From Erysipelotrichaceae bacterium (GTDB taxonomy: Bacteria > Bacillota_I > Bacilli_A > Erysipelotrichales > Erysipelotrichaceae), in NCBI GenBank assembly GCA_017515475.1, contig JAFWFS010000005.1:55330-119329 (forward strand): 64,000 bases of DNA, written 5' to 3'. The notes under the pieces were generated by a model. It saw only the letters and a program-made list of their open reading frames with translations. It was not told the origin of the DNA and made no database searches. Below are positions 42,223-50,796 of the stretch, piece after piece. The translations under genes were made by a program, and so were the position numbers. Numbering within the stretch: position 1 is the first letter of the stretch; every line of letters begins with the position of its first letter.

Positions 42223-44043
42223 ATGTTTAACCGGAAAACTGCTAAAAAACAGGCTAAACAATCATTGAAGAAACACTACCTGCTGCTGGTCACGGCATGT
42301 CTTTTTGCTTCGCTTCTGGGTGCGGCCTATTCTTCTTCTTTGTCGTCTTCTTCTGTCAGGAAGACCGAAGAGATCAAGGAAGTCGTTGAGACCGGAACCA
42401 GTCAGGTCGGTCTTCCTAATGCCGGAGATGTTGTAGCCAGGCTGTTTGGCGGAAATCTGCTGGAAAGCATCAAGATCGCCGAGAGCATTGCCAGAAATGA
42501 AGAAGGCGAGATCACCACGATCGGACAGATCGAACTGGGACGTCAGAAAGGCGTATTCTCTCAGCTTGTCAATCTGATCAGCAGCGGACAGTTCTTTGTT
42601 CTGATCTATCAGACGATCCTTTCACTGGTAAAGTCGCAGAAACTGACTACCGATCTGTTCATCATTCTTACGGCTGGTGTTCTGGCCGGTGTAACTATCT
42701 TCATCCGTTATACATACCGGATCGCTTTCCGCAGGATCTTCCTGGAATCCTATCTGTACGATAAGGTCGGAACTTCCAGATTCCTTTTCCTTTTCAAAGT
42801 CAGAAAGGTTGTGAAAGGCAGCCTTACGATGCTGACCACAGGTCTGATCCAGTTCTTGTACAGGCTTACCATCGTCGGTGCACCGATCGCTCATTATTCT
42901 TTCTTCATGGTTCCGTATATCACGGCTGAAAATCCTGATATCAGACCTTCCGAAGCAAGGAAACTGTCCAAGCGCATGATGTATGGTCATAAGTGGGAAA
43001 TGTTCAAGTTAGACATGTCGTTTATTCTCTGGTATCTGCTGGGTCATCTGACATTAGGATTAAGCGATATCCTGTATGCCAACCCGTTCCGGGAAGCTAC
43101 CTATGTGCAGTACTATTTCCATCTTAGAGAACTGGCAAAGCAGAACGGCGCTTCCTATGCCGATCTGATGAATGATGTCTATCTGTCGAAAAAAGCTGAC
43201 TACAAGAGTGTTGAGGCGGTTTATGAGGATGTAATCGACATCATGACGGACGAGATCGATGTCAGAGATCTGCGGCATACTGGACTGAGAGGCTTTGTAG
43301 AGAACGTATTGGGAATCATCTGGAAATACGACAAGGACGAGGATCTGTACAATACCGCCATCGAGCAGGAAGAGAAAATCCGGGAATACCATCAGATCCT
43401 GGATCTGAAACAGTATCCGGATAGACTTTACACGATTCCGGAAAGCACCCATGATCCGCGTCTGGAACATCTACATTACATGAGACATTATTCTCTTCTG
43501 TCTATCGTTGTCATGTTCTTTATCTTCTGCATGGTCGGCTGGATCTGGGAGGTCATGCTGCATATCGTTGAAACGGGAAGCTTTGTCAACAGAGGATTCC
43601 TGCAGGGACCTTGGCTGCCTATCTACGGATTCGGTGCCGTTCTGATCCTTACGCTGCTGTTCAGATTCCGTAACCGTCCATTGATGCACGCTCTTCTGAC
43701 GGTGCTTTTATGCGGTACAGTCGAATACTTTACACACTGGTTCCTGGAACTTAGCAGGGGAATCCGCTGGTGGGACTATTCCGGCTACTTCATCAACCTG
43801 CACGGCCGTATCTGTGCGGAAGGACTGCTCGTATTCATGCTGGGAGGCATGGCGATTGTCTATGTCGGAGCGCCTCTGATCGACGATAGACTGAAGAAGG
43901 CAAAAAAACAGATCCTGATCCCGATCAGCCTGATACTGCTGATGCTTTTCGGTATCGACTCCGTCTATTCTTTCATCCATCCGAATACCGGCAAAGGCAT
44001 TACCGACTACGACTATAAAACAACAGAAAACCACAGGATCTGA
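42223..44043 (+). CDS. DUF975 plus CmpB-type membrane protein fusion
   Basis: About 606 residues. N-terminal half: DUF975-type integral membrane domain (KTAKKQAKQSLKKHYLLLV at the start, six or so helices up to residue 290). C-terminal part (about 420-590): the ABC_trans_CmpB type IV permease-like family (FCMVGWIWEVMLHIVETGSF, VNRGFLQGPWLPIYGFG). A helical cytoplasmic linker separates them. Both are Firmicutes membrane families with poorly known roles, usually separate proteins. No ATPase is nearby, so ABC transport is not supported. Confidence 0.82.
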   Translation: MFNRKTAKKQAKQSLKKHYLLLVTACLFASLLGAAYSSSLSSSSVRKTEEIKEVVETGTSQVGLPNAGDVVARLFGGNLLESIKIAESIARNEEGEITTIGQIELGRQKGVFSQLVNLISSGQFFVLIYQTILSLVKSQKLTTDLFIILTAGVLAGVTIFIRYTYRIAFRRIFLESYLYDKVGTSRFLFLFKVRKVVKGSLTMLTTGLIQFLYRLTIVGAPIAHYSFFMVPYITAENPDIRPSEARKLSKRMMYGHKWEMFKLDMSFILWYLLGHLTLGLSDILYANPFREATYVQYYFHLRELAKQNGASYADLMNDVYLSKKADYKSVEAVYEDVIDIMTDEIDVRDLRHTGLRGFVENVLGIIWKYDKDEDLYNTAIEQEEKIREYHQILDLKQYPDRLYTIPESTHDPRLEHLHYMRHYSLLSIVVMFFIFCMVGWIWEVMLHIVETGSFVNRGFLQGPWLPIYGFGAVLILTLLFRFRNRPLMHALLTVLLCGTVEYFTHWFLELSRGIRWWDYSGYFINLHGRICAEGLLVFMLGGMAIVYVGAPLIDDRLKKAKKQILIPISLILLMLFGIDSVYSFIHPNTGKGITDYDYKTTENHRI

Positions 44044-44080
44044 TCCTGCCGAAAAAACTTGAAATAAAGCGGAAATACTG

Positions 44081-44109
44081 TTGAATTATAAGGCAAAATA
44101 ACATATAAT
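44081..44109 (+). promoter_or_regulatory. Promoter of rplM-rpsI
   Basis: TTGAAT (44081-44086), 17-base spacer, perfect TATAAT (44104-44109). Transcription should begin near 44116. Confidence 0.8.
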
Positions 44110-44115
44110 AATCAT

Positions 44116-44165
44116 TGCCTTATTTTTTTAAAATGTAGCCCCGGAAACTACAAAGGAGAAAAAAT
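44116..44165 (+). promoter_or_regulatory. Leader of rplM, possible L13 autoregulatory hairpin
   Basis: About 50 nt leader with hairpin TGTAG-CCCCGGAAA-CTACA (44134-44152) placed directly before AAAGGAG. In Firmicutes rplM leaders often bind L13. The fit of this short hairpin to the known motif is not checked. Confidence 0.4.
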
Positions 44166-44594
44166 ATGCGTCAGACAACTATGCTGAAACCAGCAGATGT
44201 CAAAAAAGACTGGTATGTAGTCGATGCGAGCGGAAAGACTCTGGGTAGACTGGCAACACAGTGTGCCGCTATCTTAAGAGGAAAGCACAAACCGACTTTC
44301 ACACCGAATGTCGACTGCGGCGATTACGTAATCATTACGAATGCTGCAAAGGTCGTCTATACAGGCGATCAGGAAAACAAGAAGATCTACTATCATCATT
44401 CTATGTTCCCGGGCGGACTGAAAGCCAGACCGATCGGCGAGATGAAGAGAGACTATCCTGTTGAGTTAGTGGAAAAAGCAGTCCAAGGTATGCTTCCACA
44501 CAACAAGCTGGGCGACAAGATGAGAACCCACTTGTATGTTTATGAAGGTGCTGAGCATCCTCATGCCGCTCAAAAACCGATTGAGCTTAAATAA
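44166..44594 (+). CDS. rplM: 50S ribosomal protein L13
   Basis: 142 residues. Family features [43 protein letters not shown] and [11 protein letters not shown]. It binds 23S rRNA early in 50S assembly. AAAGGAG at 8 bases. Followed after 11 bases by rpsI, the usual pair. Codon use is biased as expected for a highly expressed gene. Confidence 0.98.
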   Translation: MRQTTMLKPADVKKDWYVVDASGKTLGRLATQCAAILRGKHKPTFTPNVDCGDYVIITNAAKVVYTGDQENKKIYYHHSMFPGGLKARPIGEMKRDYPVELVEKAVQGMLPHNKLGDKMRTHLYVYEGAEHPHAAQKPIELK

Positions 44595-44605
44595 GGAGAA
44601 ACACA

Positions 44606-45010
44606 ATGCCTAAAAAGAAAACAAATGTCACTTACCTTGGAACGGGAAGACGTAAATCATCTGTAGCACGTGCCTACATGACACCTGGTACAGGCAAGAT
44701 CAGCGTCGGTGAAAAGACTCTCGAAGAATATCTCCCTCAGGAGATCCTTAGAATGGTCGTAAAATCTCCGTTGGTAGAAACTGGTACAGAAGGTCAGTAT
44801 GACATCTATATCAACGTCTACGGCGGCGGTATGACAGGTCAGGCCGGTGCGATGCGTCATGCGATTGCCCGTGCATTGCTGGAAGTCGGCGAAGACTTCA
44901 GACCTGTATTGAAGAAAGCAGGCTTCTTGACTCGTGATTCTCGTGTCAAGGAACGTAAGAAGTACGGCTTAAGAGGAGCTCGTAGAAGACCTCAGTACTC
45001 TAAGCGTTAA
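44606..45010 (+). CDS. rpsI: 30S ribosomal protein S9
   Basis: 134 residues. Start [42 protein letters not shown] and the conserved C-terminus RRPQYSKR that reaches the P-site tRNA. AAGGAG at 6 bases before the ATG. Confidence 0.98.
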   Translation: MPKKKTNVTYLGTGRRKSSVARAYMTPGTGKISVGEKTLEEYLPQEILRMVVKSPLVETGTEGQYDIYINVYGGGMTGQAGAMRHAIARALLEVGEDFRPVLKKAGFLTRDSRVKERKKYGLRGARRRPQYSKR

Positions 45011-45026
45011 TTCTGGAATTACGCAG

Positions 45027-45059
45027 AAAGACTGTTGCATCAGTGCGGCAGTCTTTTTT
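45027..45059 (+). terminator. Terminator of rplM-rpsI
   Basis: 13-bp stem AAAGACTGTTGCA / TGCGGCAGTCTTT with loop TCAG and a T run. Confidence 0.9.
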
Positions 45060-45131
45060 CTTTGTGTTTCATTTGTGCAAAACGGGTATGATTCATATAG
45101 AATATAGATTGAGGAAAGACGGGAAAAGAGA

Positions 45132-47087
45132 ATGAAACTGAGTGCCAACGACCGCTTTCTTGCCGCCGTAAAACTGCTTGTCGACAGCAACGACTATGTC
45201 AGCGTGGAAGAGATCGCCGATTTTCTGGATTCATCAAAGCGCAGTATCTATTACATCATTTCCGATATCAATGCCACACTGCGTTATCTTGACGGAGAAG
45301 AGATCTCGACGGTTTACGGAAAAGGGATCAGACTCAATCACCAGCAGAAGAAACTGCTGCTGAACTACTACAAGAAAGCTCCGAGCGAGGAGATCTTTTC
45401 CCTTGGCCAGATCGAAAGGTATTCCATCATCTTTGCGACCCTGTATGCATCTTCCAGAAAAAACAACATCAAGACCTACGAAGAACTCTTCCGGGTCAGC
45501 CGTTTCACAGTCATCAGCGATATCAATGAAATCAGAAGCATCATCTCGCATTTCGAAGTCAACATCGGTTTCGATACCAAAACGGGCTACTTTCTGGAAG
45601 GAGATGAATACAATATCCGGAAGGCCTTCTTCTATTTCTTTGCGAACATCTACGAGATCATCACTTCCAAAGAATGGCTCGGATCCATCTTCGTCAACGA
45701 GACGCTGCAGTTCAGAAAGTATTACAACAAACTGAAAAAGATCGCCAGAGAAAGTCACAACTACTACGACATGTCCCTGCTGGCAATCGCCTTTGTGATC
45801 GCCAAGTACATGCAAAGCAAGACAGGGATCAGACAGGATAAGCAGAAAGATCTACTGCCGGTAGAACAGACGGCTGATGAATACGCCTTTGTCTGCAAGG
45901 AATTCAGGGATCTTCCGGAAACCGAAAAGAGATGGGTCTCCACCTATCTGTCCTGTTCTCTGATTTCCCGGGAACATCCTTTCGTGGATCTTGAATATGC
46001 GACCGATCTGGCAAGGAAGATGAATGATGTGTTCTATCTTTACAGTTCCATCAAGATCGACAGCGAAGATCTGGTCACATCTCTGGCAAAGCACATCGAT
46101 TCCGCCTTTCTGCGTTACAAATACGGCGTCTGCATCAACAATCCGCTGATTTCCGAGATCCGAAGCAAGTACGACGATTATTTCATGATCGTCAAGAAGA
46201 CCGTACAGGTTCTGGAACAGGAACTTGGCATGCCTATCAACGACAGCGAAATCGGCTTTCTGACGCTTTACTACGCCGGCTATGCGATCAAGCTGAGCAA
46301 GCAGATCCCGTATATCAGAACCCTGATCATTTGTGCAATCGGGCTTTCCACTTCCTACCTGCTGAAGAACGAAATCGAGGATATCGACTCGAGGATCAAG
46401 GTCATCGGCTGCGTCAGTGCGGAAGAATACCTGGAAAACGACTATGATGCCGATCTGATCATCTCTACGGTACGCTTTGAGAAGAAGAAAAAGACCAAGG
46501 TCTATCAGATCAGTTCCTTTGTGACGACAGAAGACCGCGGAATGATCGTCGGTGCGATCAATGAGATCCTGGCAGAAAGGAATACAGAGAGAAACACTTC
46601 TGCAGAGATGGTCAAGGAAGAGGTCGGCAACAGCGGTTCTCTGAAAGAGATCTTCAAGCCGGAATATGTCTGGATCACGGACAACGAAAAGGATGCCGAC
46701 TGGCGTAAACTGTTGAAAGAAGCCTGCGAACCGCTGGTAAAAGACGGTTTTATCGATGAAGACTACAGTACCCACATTGAAGAAAACATCGACAGGTACG
46801 GTTTCTACATGGTCTATCGGAACGGCTATCTGCTGGGTCATGCGAACATTGAACACGCGCACAGACTGGGATTGACTTTCACGAGACTGAAAAATAAAAT
46901 ATTGGTAGATGGTCACGAGATATCGAAGATTTTCGTAATTACGCCGATTAACCGGTTTGACCACCATTTTATTCTGAGCGGATTAAGCGTTCTGCTCAAA
47001 AGCGATGAGCTGAATCAGCTGATTGAAAAAGCCGAAAGCAGCAGCGAGATCTATGACATCATACTCTCGATCATTGCCGTTTACTGA
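45132..47087 (+). CDS. PRD-domain PTS transcription regulator (MtlR/LicR type)
   Basis: 651 residues. N-terminal helix-turn-helix (VSVEEIADFLDSSKRSIYYII) and a second HTH (about 112-170, VSRFTVISDINEI), two PTS-regulation domains (about 175-280 and 285-390, with His in SLAKHIDSAF), an EIIB-like domain with a single Cys (IICAIGLSTSYL, about 395-485) and an EIIA-like domain (about 515-650, GHANIEHAHRLG). PTS phosphorylation of PRD and EIIA/B sites normally controls such activators. It directly precedes a galactitol-type PTS operon. A TTGTGCA motif sits at its own -35 position. Confidence 0.92.
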   Translation: MKLSANDRFLAAVKLLVDSNDYVSVEEIADFLDSSKRSIYYIISDINATLRYLDGEEISTVYGKGIRLNHQQKKLLLNYYKKAPSEEIFSLGQIERYSIIFATLYASSRKNNIKTYEELFRVSRFTVISDINEIRSIISHFEVNIGFDTKTGYFLEGDEYNIRKAFFYFFANIYEIITSKEWLGSIFVNETLQFRKYYNKLKKIARESHNYYDMSLLAIAFVIAKYMQSKTGIRQDKQKDLLPVEQTADEYAFVCKEFRDLPETEKRWVSTYLSCSLISREHPFVDLEYATDLARKMNDVFYLYSSIKIDSEDLVTSLAKHIDSAFLRYKYGVCINNPLISEIRSKYDDYFMIVKKTVQVLEQELGMPINDSEIGFLTLYYAGYAIKLSKQIPYIRTLIICAIGLSTSYLLKNEIEDIDSRIKVIGCVSAEEYLENDYDADLIISTVRFEKKKKTKVYQISSFVTTEDRGMIVGAINEILAERNTERNTSAEMVKEEVGNSGSLKEIFKPEYVWITDNEKDADWRKLLKEACEPLVKDGFIDEDYSTHIEENIDRYGFYMVYRNGYLLGHANIEHAHRLGLTFTRLKNKILVDGHEISKIFVITPINRFDHHFILSGLSVLLKSDELNQLIEKAESSSEIYDIILSIIAVY

Positions 47088-47160
47088 TTGTGCAAAATGA
47101 TTTTGGATTTGTGCAGATTATAGACTTTATTTTTGAAGTATAAGAGTATATTTTTAAAAT
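47086..47160 (+). promoter_or_regulatory. Direct-repeat operator candidate and promoter of the PTS operon
   Basis: TTGTGCA at 47088-47094 and again at 47109-47115, 21 bases apart, that is two helical turns. A promoter TTGAAG (47133-47138), 16-base spacer, TAAAAT (47155-47160) follows, which puts the repeats at about -76 and -55, the usual place for an activator. The same TTGTGCA occurs at 45073-45079 before the PRD regulator gene. Confidence 0.5.
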
Positions 47161-47190
47161 AGCGGTATATATCTGCGTGGAGGGATGAAT

Positions 47191-47640
47191 ATGTTAAGAA
47201 AAGACTTGATCAAAATCGGTTTGGATTGTGCAAGCTGCAAAGAAGTCCTGATGACAATGGGACAGGAGTTTGTTAATGTCGGTGTTGCTAAAGAGACCTA
47301 TCCGCAGGCTCTGGTAGACAGAGAAGCGAATTATCCGACGGCATTACCGGCAAAGGCTTTCGATATCGCAACACCTCATACGTTTGCGGAACATGTGAAT
47401 GAGCCGGCAGTAGGCATTGCCATTCTGGCACATCCTGTCGAGTGGCAGCAGATGGGTTCTCCTGAGATCACATTGCATCCTCAGGTCATCTTCATGCTGG
47501 CTGTAACGGACCCGAAACAGCAGATCGGAACATTAAGAAAGATCATGATGCTGATTCAGGACCCTGAAAGACTGGCAAGAATTAAAGATCTCAAGACTGT
47601 TGATGAAGTATACGAGGCAGTCAAAGACGTCTTTAATTAA
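47191..47640 (+). CDS. PTS EIIA component, galactitol/fructose type
   Basis: 149 residues from ATG 47191 (GGAGGG 6 bases upstream; the ATG at 47185 directly abuts it). EIIA-2 fold; the active-site His63 lies in ATPHTFAEHV. Receives phosphate from HPr and passes it to EIIB. First gene of the RLP operon. Confidence 0.92.
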   Translation: MLRKDLIKIGLDCASCKEVLMTMGQEFVNVGVAKETYPQALVDREANYPTALPAKAFDIATPHTFAEHVNEPAVGIAILAHPVEWQQMGSPEITLHPQVIFMLAVTDPKQQIGTLRKIMMLIQDPERLARIKDLKTVDEVYEAVKDVFN

Positions 47641-47688
47641 GTGAACAGAGAGTTCACTACCATATAATAATGAAGGAGGAATATTAAT

Positions 47689-48006
47689 ATGGGTGTTAGA
47701 TTTTTAACTGTTTGTGGTTCTGGTATTGTTACTTCTTCCATGCTGGCAGAAACAATTTCTGACTGGCTGAAAGAAGAAGGCTATGAGGGTGTAGAAGTAA
47801 ATGAATGCAACCCTTCTGAAATGGCTAACTTCTTAGCCAGACAGCATCATGATTTCGTAGCTTATGCTAGCCCGATCGATCATGATCAGCTGGATGGCGT
47901 TCCTGCTGTACCTGCAATCGGATTGATTACTGGAATGGGTACTGATGAATTCTATGACAATGTCAAACAGATTCTCAGTGATGCTGGAATCAATCCGGGC
48001 AAATAA
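47689..48006 (+). CDS. PTS EIIB component, galactitol type
   Basis: 105 residues. Phosphorylated Cys9 in TVCGSGIVTSS, typical of the galactitol-type (EIIB-Gat) P-loop. AGGAGG at good distance. A small hairpin GTGAAC-AGAGA-GTTCAC (47641-47657) and a TATAAT at 47663-47668 lie in the gap before it, so extra regulation within the operon is possible. Confidence 0.92.
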   Translation: MGVRFLTVCGSGIVTSSMLAETISDWLKEEGYEGVEVNECNPSEMANFLARQHHDFVAYASPIDHDQLDGVPAVPAIGLITGMGTDEFYDNVKQILSDAGINPGK

Positions 48007-48029
48007 ATTAGTAAAAGGGGAGAAAAAAT

Positions 48030-49430
48030 ATGCAAGGATTTTTTAGCGCTTTAAAGGCCTTCTTTGATACTTTCCCAGCTGCTGTCTTTGTACCGGTTAT
48101 CATGTTTGCGATTAACCTGGCATTCAAAGTTAAACCAGCTAAGGCATTTACATCAGCACTTTCTGCAGGTGTAGGTCTTGAAGGCTTCTCGTTGGTTATC
48201 GGCTCCTATGGCGGAGTTATCAACCCTGTTATCGACAGAATGATTAATGCTTCCGGTATTAACCTTCCTGTTTACGACTTAGGTTGGCCAAACACTTCTG
48301 TTGTTGCGTACTCAACACAGGCCGGCATGGTATTCATCGCCATCTGTATCGCACTTCAGGTTATTCTGTTCCTTACTCATTTCACTAATGTCTTCCAGGC
48401 TGGTGACTTGTGGAACAACTACTCTTACATGTGCTGGGGTTCAATGATTTATGTCCTGACTCAGAACATGGCACTCGCTGTTGCTACAATGATCGTACAG
48501 CAGATCTACACTCTGTTACTGACAGAAGTTATCGCTAAGAGATGGTCAACATACTATGGCTATCCAGGCTGCTCTATCGCTTCATTACATACAGCAACAA
48601 TCTGTGTCGTTGCTATTCCTGTTAACTGGCTGCTGAACAAGTTAGGCTTATACAAGATTGAAGCAGACCCAGTTGCTATCAAGAAGAAACTCGGCTTCAT
48701 CGGTGAACCAATGACATTAGGTCTGATCCTTGGTCTGATCATCGGTTTCGTTGGAAACCTGACCCGTATTGGTGAACTGGCTGCCTGGGGCGAAATTCTG
48801 ACTTGCGGTATTGCTACTTCTGCAGTTATGTCCGTATTCCCAAGAATTTCCGCTATTTTCTCTGGTGCATTCACAGCTATGACTCAGGCTTCTAAGCAGG
48901 CTACCAAGGGCTTCTCTGGCGAATGGTATCTGGCAGTTAACGACGCTACAGGCTACGGCGAAACAGCTACGCTGATTTCCGGTCTGCTCTGTATGCCAAT
49001 CGCTCTGTTCCTGTCATTCATTCTTCCAGGAAACCAGTGCTTACCAGTCGTTGACCTGGTTGCTATTCCTTACTGCATCCAGCCAATGGTTGCCATGGCA
49101 AACGGTAACGTTGTTAAATCCGTTATCGGTGGCGCATTAGTCTGTGTTGTATTCCTGTACATTTGTACATTATGTGGTCCTACATTCGACGCCGTTGTTA
49201 AGTCAGTCGGTGGCGAAAGTGCCGCTGGTATGATGGTTACTTCATACATCATCATCGGTCAGCCTGTAGGCTTCATCCTGTTCAAACTGGCAGAACTGTT
49301 CGGTTGGGTCGGTATCGCTATCGAGCTCGCTGTCTTCGCAGTACTCTACTTCGTTCTGAAGAAGAACATGGACAAGATCCATGCTGCATTAGAGAAGCAG
49401 GCTTTAAATCCAGCTGGCAAAGCTGAATAA
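48030..49430 (+). CDS. PTS EIIC component, galactitol type
   Basis: 466 residues with about 11-12 membrane helices and family pattern (FVPVIMFAINLAFKVKPAKAF; GVGLEGFSLVIG; LGWPNTSVVAYS) of EIIC-Gat. It imports the sugar-type substrate. Which one cannot be told from sequence; the family transports galactitol, arabitol, tetritols and other substrates. Codon use is biased for strong expression. Confidence 0.93.
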   Translation: MQGFFSALKAFFDTFPAAVFVPVIMFAINLAFKVKPAKAFTSALSAGVGLEGFSLVIGSYGGVINPVIDRMINASGINLPVYDLGWPNTSVVAYSTQAGMVFIAICIALQVILFLTHFTNVFQAGDLWNNYSYMCWGSMIYVLTQNMALAVATMIVQQIYTLLLTEVIAKRWSTYYGYPGCSIASLHTATICVVAIPVNWLLNKLGLYKIEADPVAIKKKLGFIGEPMTLGLILGLIIGFVGNLTRIGELAAWGEILTCGIATSAVMSVFPRISAIFSGAFTAMTQASKQATKGFSGEWYLAVNDATGYGETATLISGLLCMPIALFLSFILPGNQCLPVVDLVAIPYCIQPMVAMANGNVVKSVIGGALVCVVFLYICTLCGPTFDAVVKSVGGESAAGMMVTSYIIIGQPVGFILFKLAELFGWVGIAIELAVFAVLYFVLKKNMDKIHAALEKQALNPAGKAE

Positions 49431-49447
49431 AAAAGCTTAATGTTATA

Positions 49448-49491
49448 AAATACGCCCCTATGACCCACCCATTCGTCTATGGGGCGTATTT
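49448..49491 (+). repeat. Inverted repeat between EIIC and HPr genes
   Basis: Perfect 11-bp arms AAATACGCCCC / GGGGCGTATTT with a loop of 22 bases. It is followed by an A run and not by T, so it is not a standard terminator. More likely an mRNA-stability or processing hairpin. A TGTTATAAA (49441-49449) overlaps the left arm. Confidence 0.75.
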
Positions 49492-49512
49492 AAAAAAAGA
49501 GAGGTGTTTATT

Positions 49513-49785
49513 GTGTTAACTAAAACTGTTGAGATTATTAATAAGAACGGCTTACATGCCAGACCTGCATCAGACTTTGTAAAAGAAGCAGGCAAATACA
49601 AGTGTTCCGTTAAAGTAGCCAGAGCCGGCGAAGAAGAAAACCCAAGCGATGCCAAGAGCATCATTTCTGTTCTGCTGCTTGGTTTATGCAAAGGCGAGAA
49701 GGCTGTCATTACAACGGAAGGAGAAGATGAAGAAGAAGCTTTAAACAACATCGTTGCACTGATTGAATCCGGATTTGGAGAATAA
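49513..49785 (+). CDS. HPr family phosphocarrier, operon-specific
   Basis: 90 residues from GTG 49513 (GAGGTG 6 bases upstream). His15 in NGLHARPAS is the phosphorylated residue, and Ser49 in DAKSI corresponds to the regulatory Ser46 of HPr. An additional HPr inside a PTS operon suggests a dedicated phosphate relay or a regulatory one. The usual HPr of the cell should be elsewhere. Confidence 0.93.
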   Translation: MLTKTVEIINKNGLHARPASDFVKEAGKYKCSVKVARAGEEENPSDAKSIISVLLLGLCKGEKAVITTEGEDEEEALNNIVALIESGFGE

Positions 49786-49788
49786 ATC

Positions 49789-50319
49789 ATGGCCGATAAG
49801 AAATTGGTTTTTGATTTCAAAATAGATAGAGATGATTATCGTGATACCGTTATGTGTATCACTTTTGGTTCACAGAAATGGAAAAGGATAGCGATGGCGA
49901 TCATCTGGGTCTTAGGAACGACCGGTTTCGTCCTGAACGCCTTCCATGTCATTTCCCTGTCATCCCCGATGTATGCGTGCTGCCTGCTGGTCATGGTTGC
50001 GATCGGCGGCGTATGGGCTTCCGCTCAGATCAGCATCTATAAATACAAGGATGTCTACAGGAAAGGCAAGGGGATCAAGAGAAGGATCGCCGTTGAGGAC
50101 AAAGGCATCACCTTTACGAACCTGGCTACCAATGAAGCCGCAACGGCACCTTGGGATGAAGTGTACCGTGTTCAGGAAACCAAGACGACTTATGTCATCG
50201 GCGTCGGAAAAACGGATGCGGTCATCCTGCCGAAAAGGGCTATCCTGACGGAAAAAGACAAGAGAGATTTTGAAAACATCGTTCAGACGAATATTCATGG
50301 ACGTTTTATGCCTATGTAA
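49789..50319 (+). CDS. YcxB-like membrane protein
   Basis: 176 residues. Two hydrophobic helices (about 34-54 and 60-80), preceded and followed by soluble segments. The C-terminal half has the YcxB pattern of a Trp (PWDEVYRVQETK), and LPKRAILTEKDKRDFENI. Function unknown. Its place inside a sugar PTS operon is unusual, but the spacing (4 bases after HPr, 16 before RpiB) implies co-transcription. Confidence 0.75.
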   Translation: MADKKLVFDFKIDRDDYRDTVMCITFGSQKWKRIAMAIIWVLGTTGFVLNAFHVISLSSPMYACCLLVMVAIGGVWASAQISIYKYKDVYRKGKGIKRRIAVEDKGITFTNLATNEAATAPWDEVYRVQETKTTYVIGVGKTDAVILPKRAILTEKDKRDFENIVQTNIHGRFMPM

Positions 50320-50334
50320 AAAGGAGAAAACAGA

Positions 50335-50796
50335 ATGAACAAACAAATCGTAATTGGATGCGACAACGCAGCAGTAAATCTGAAGAATGATCTGAAGGCT
50401 TTTATGGAAGCCAGAGGGTATGAAGTCGAGAATGTCGGATGCGACAGCAAGGACGATCCGACATATTATCCGCTGATTGCCGAGAGAGTCTGCGAAAAGA
50501 TCATTGAATCAGGATATACCAAAAGGGGCGTTCTGATCTGCGGGACAGGCCTTGGCATGGCGATGTGCGCAAACAAGTTCCCTGGAATCCGTGCTGGCGT
50601 CTGCCATGACAGCTTTTCGGGTGAAAGACTTGCGCTTTCCAACAACGGCAATGTCATCTGCTTCGGTGAAAGAGTCATCGGTGTCAAACTGGCGGAAAAG
50701 ATCCTTGGCGAATGGCTTGAGCTTGAATTCGTTGACGGTTCATCTACTCCGAAGGTAGAAGCGATCAAGGACATTGAAAAGAAAACGATGAAATAA
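50335..50796 (+). CDS. RpiB/LacAB-type sugar-phosphate isomerase
   Basis: 153 residues. RpiB fold with Asp10 (GCDNAAVNLK), catalytic Cys69 and Thr71 (CGTGLGMAMCAN), and His91. Family members isomerise ribose-5-P, allose-6-P, galactose-6-P or D-erythrulose-4-P (EryI/DerI). In this operon, next to a TPI homologue and an RLP, the erythrulose-4-P to erythrose-4-P step is the best guess. Shares a base with the next gene. Confidence 0.9.
   Translation: MNKQIVIGCDNAAVNLKNDLKAFMEARGYEVENVGCDSKDDPTYYPLIAERVCEKIIESGYTKRGVLICGTGLGMAMCANKFPGIRAGVCHDSFSGERLALSNNGNVICFGERVIGVKLAEKILGEWLELEFVDGSSTPKVEAIKDIEKKTMK

Noticed and set aside
45852..46967. 371-codon open frame on the minus strand inside the PRD regulator
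   Set aside because: Shadow of a real gene; no promoter or family match.
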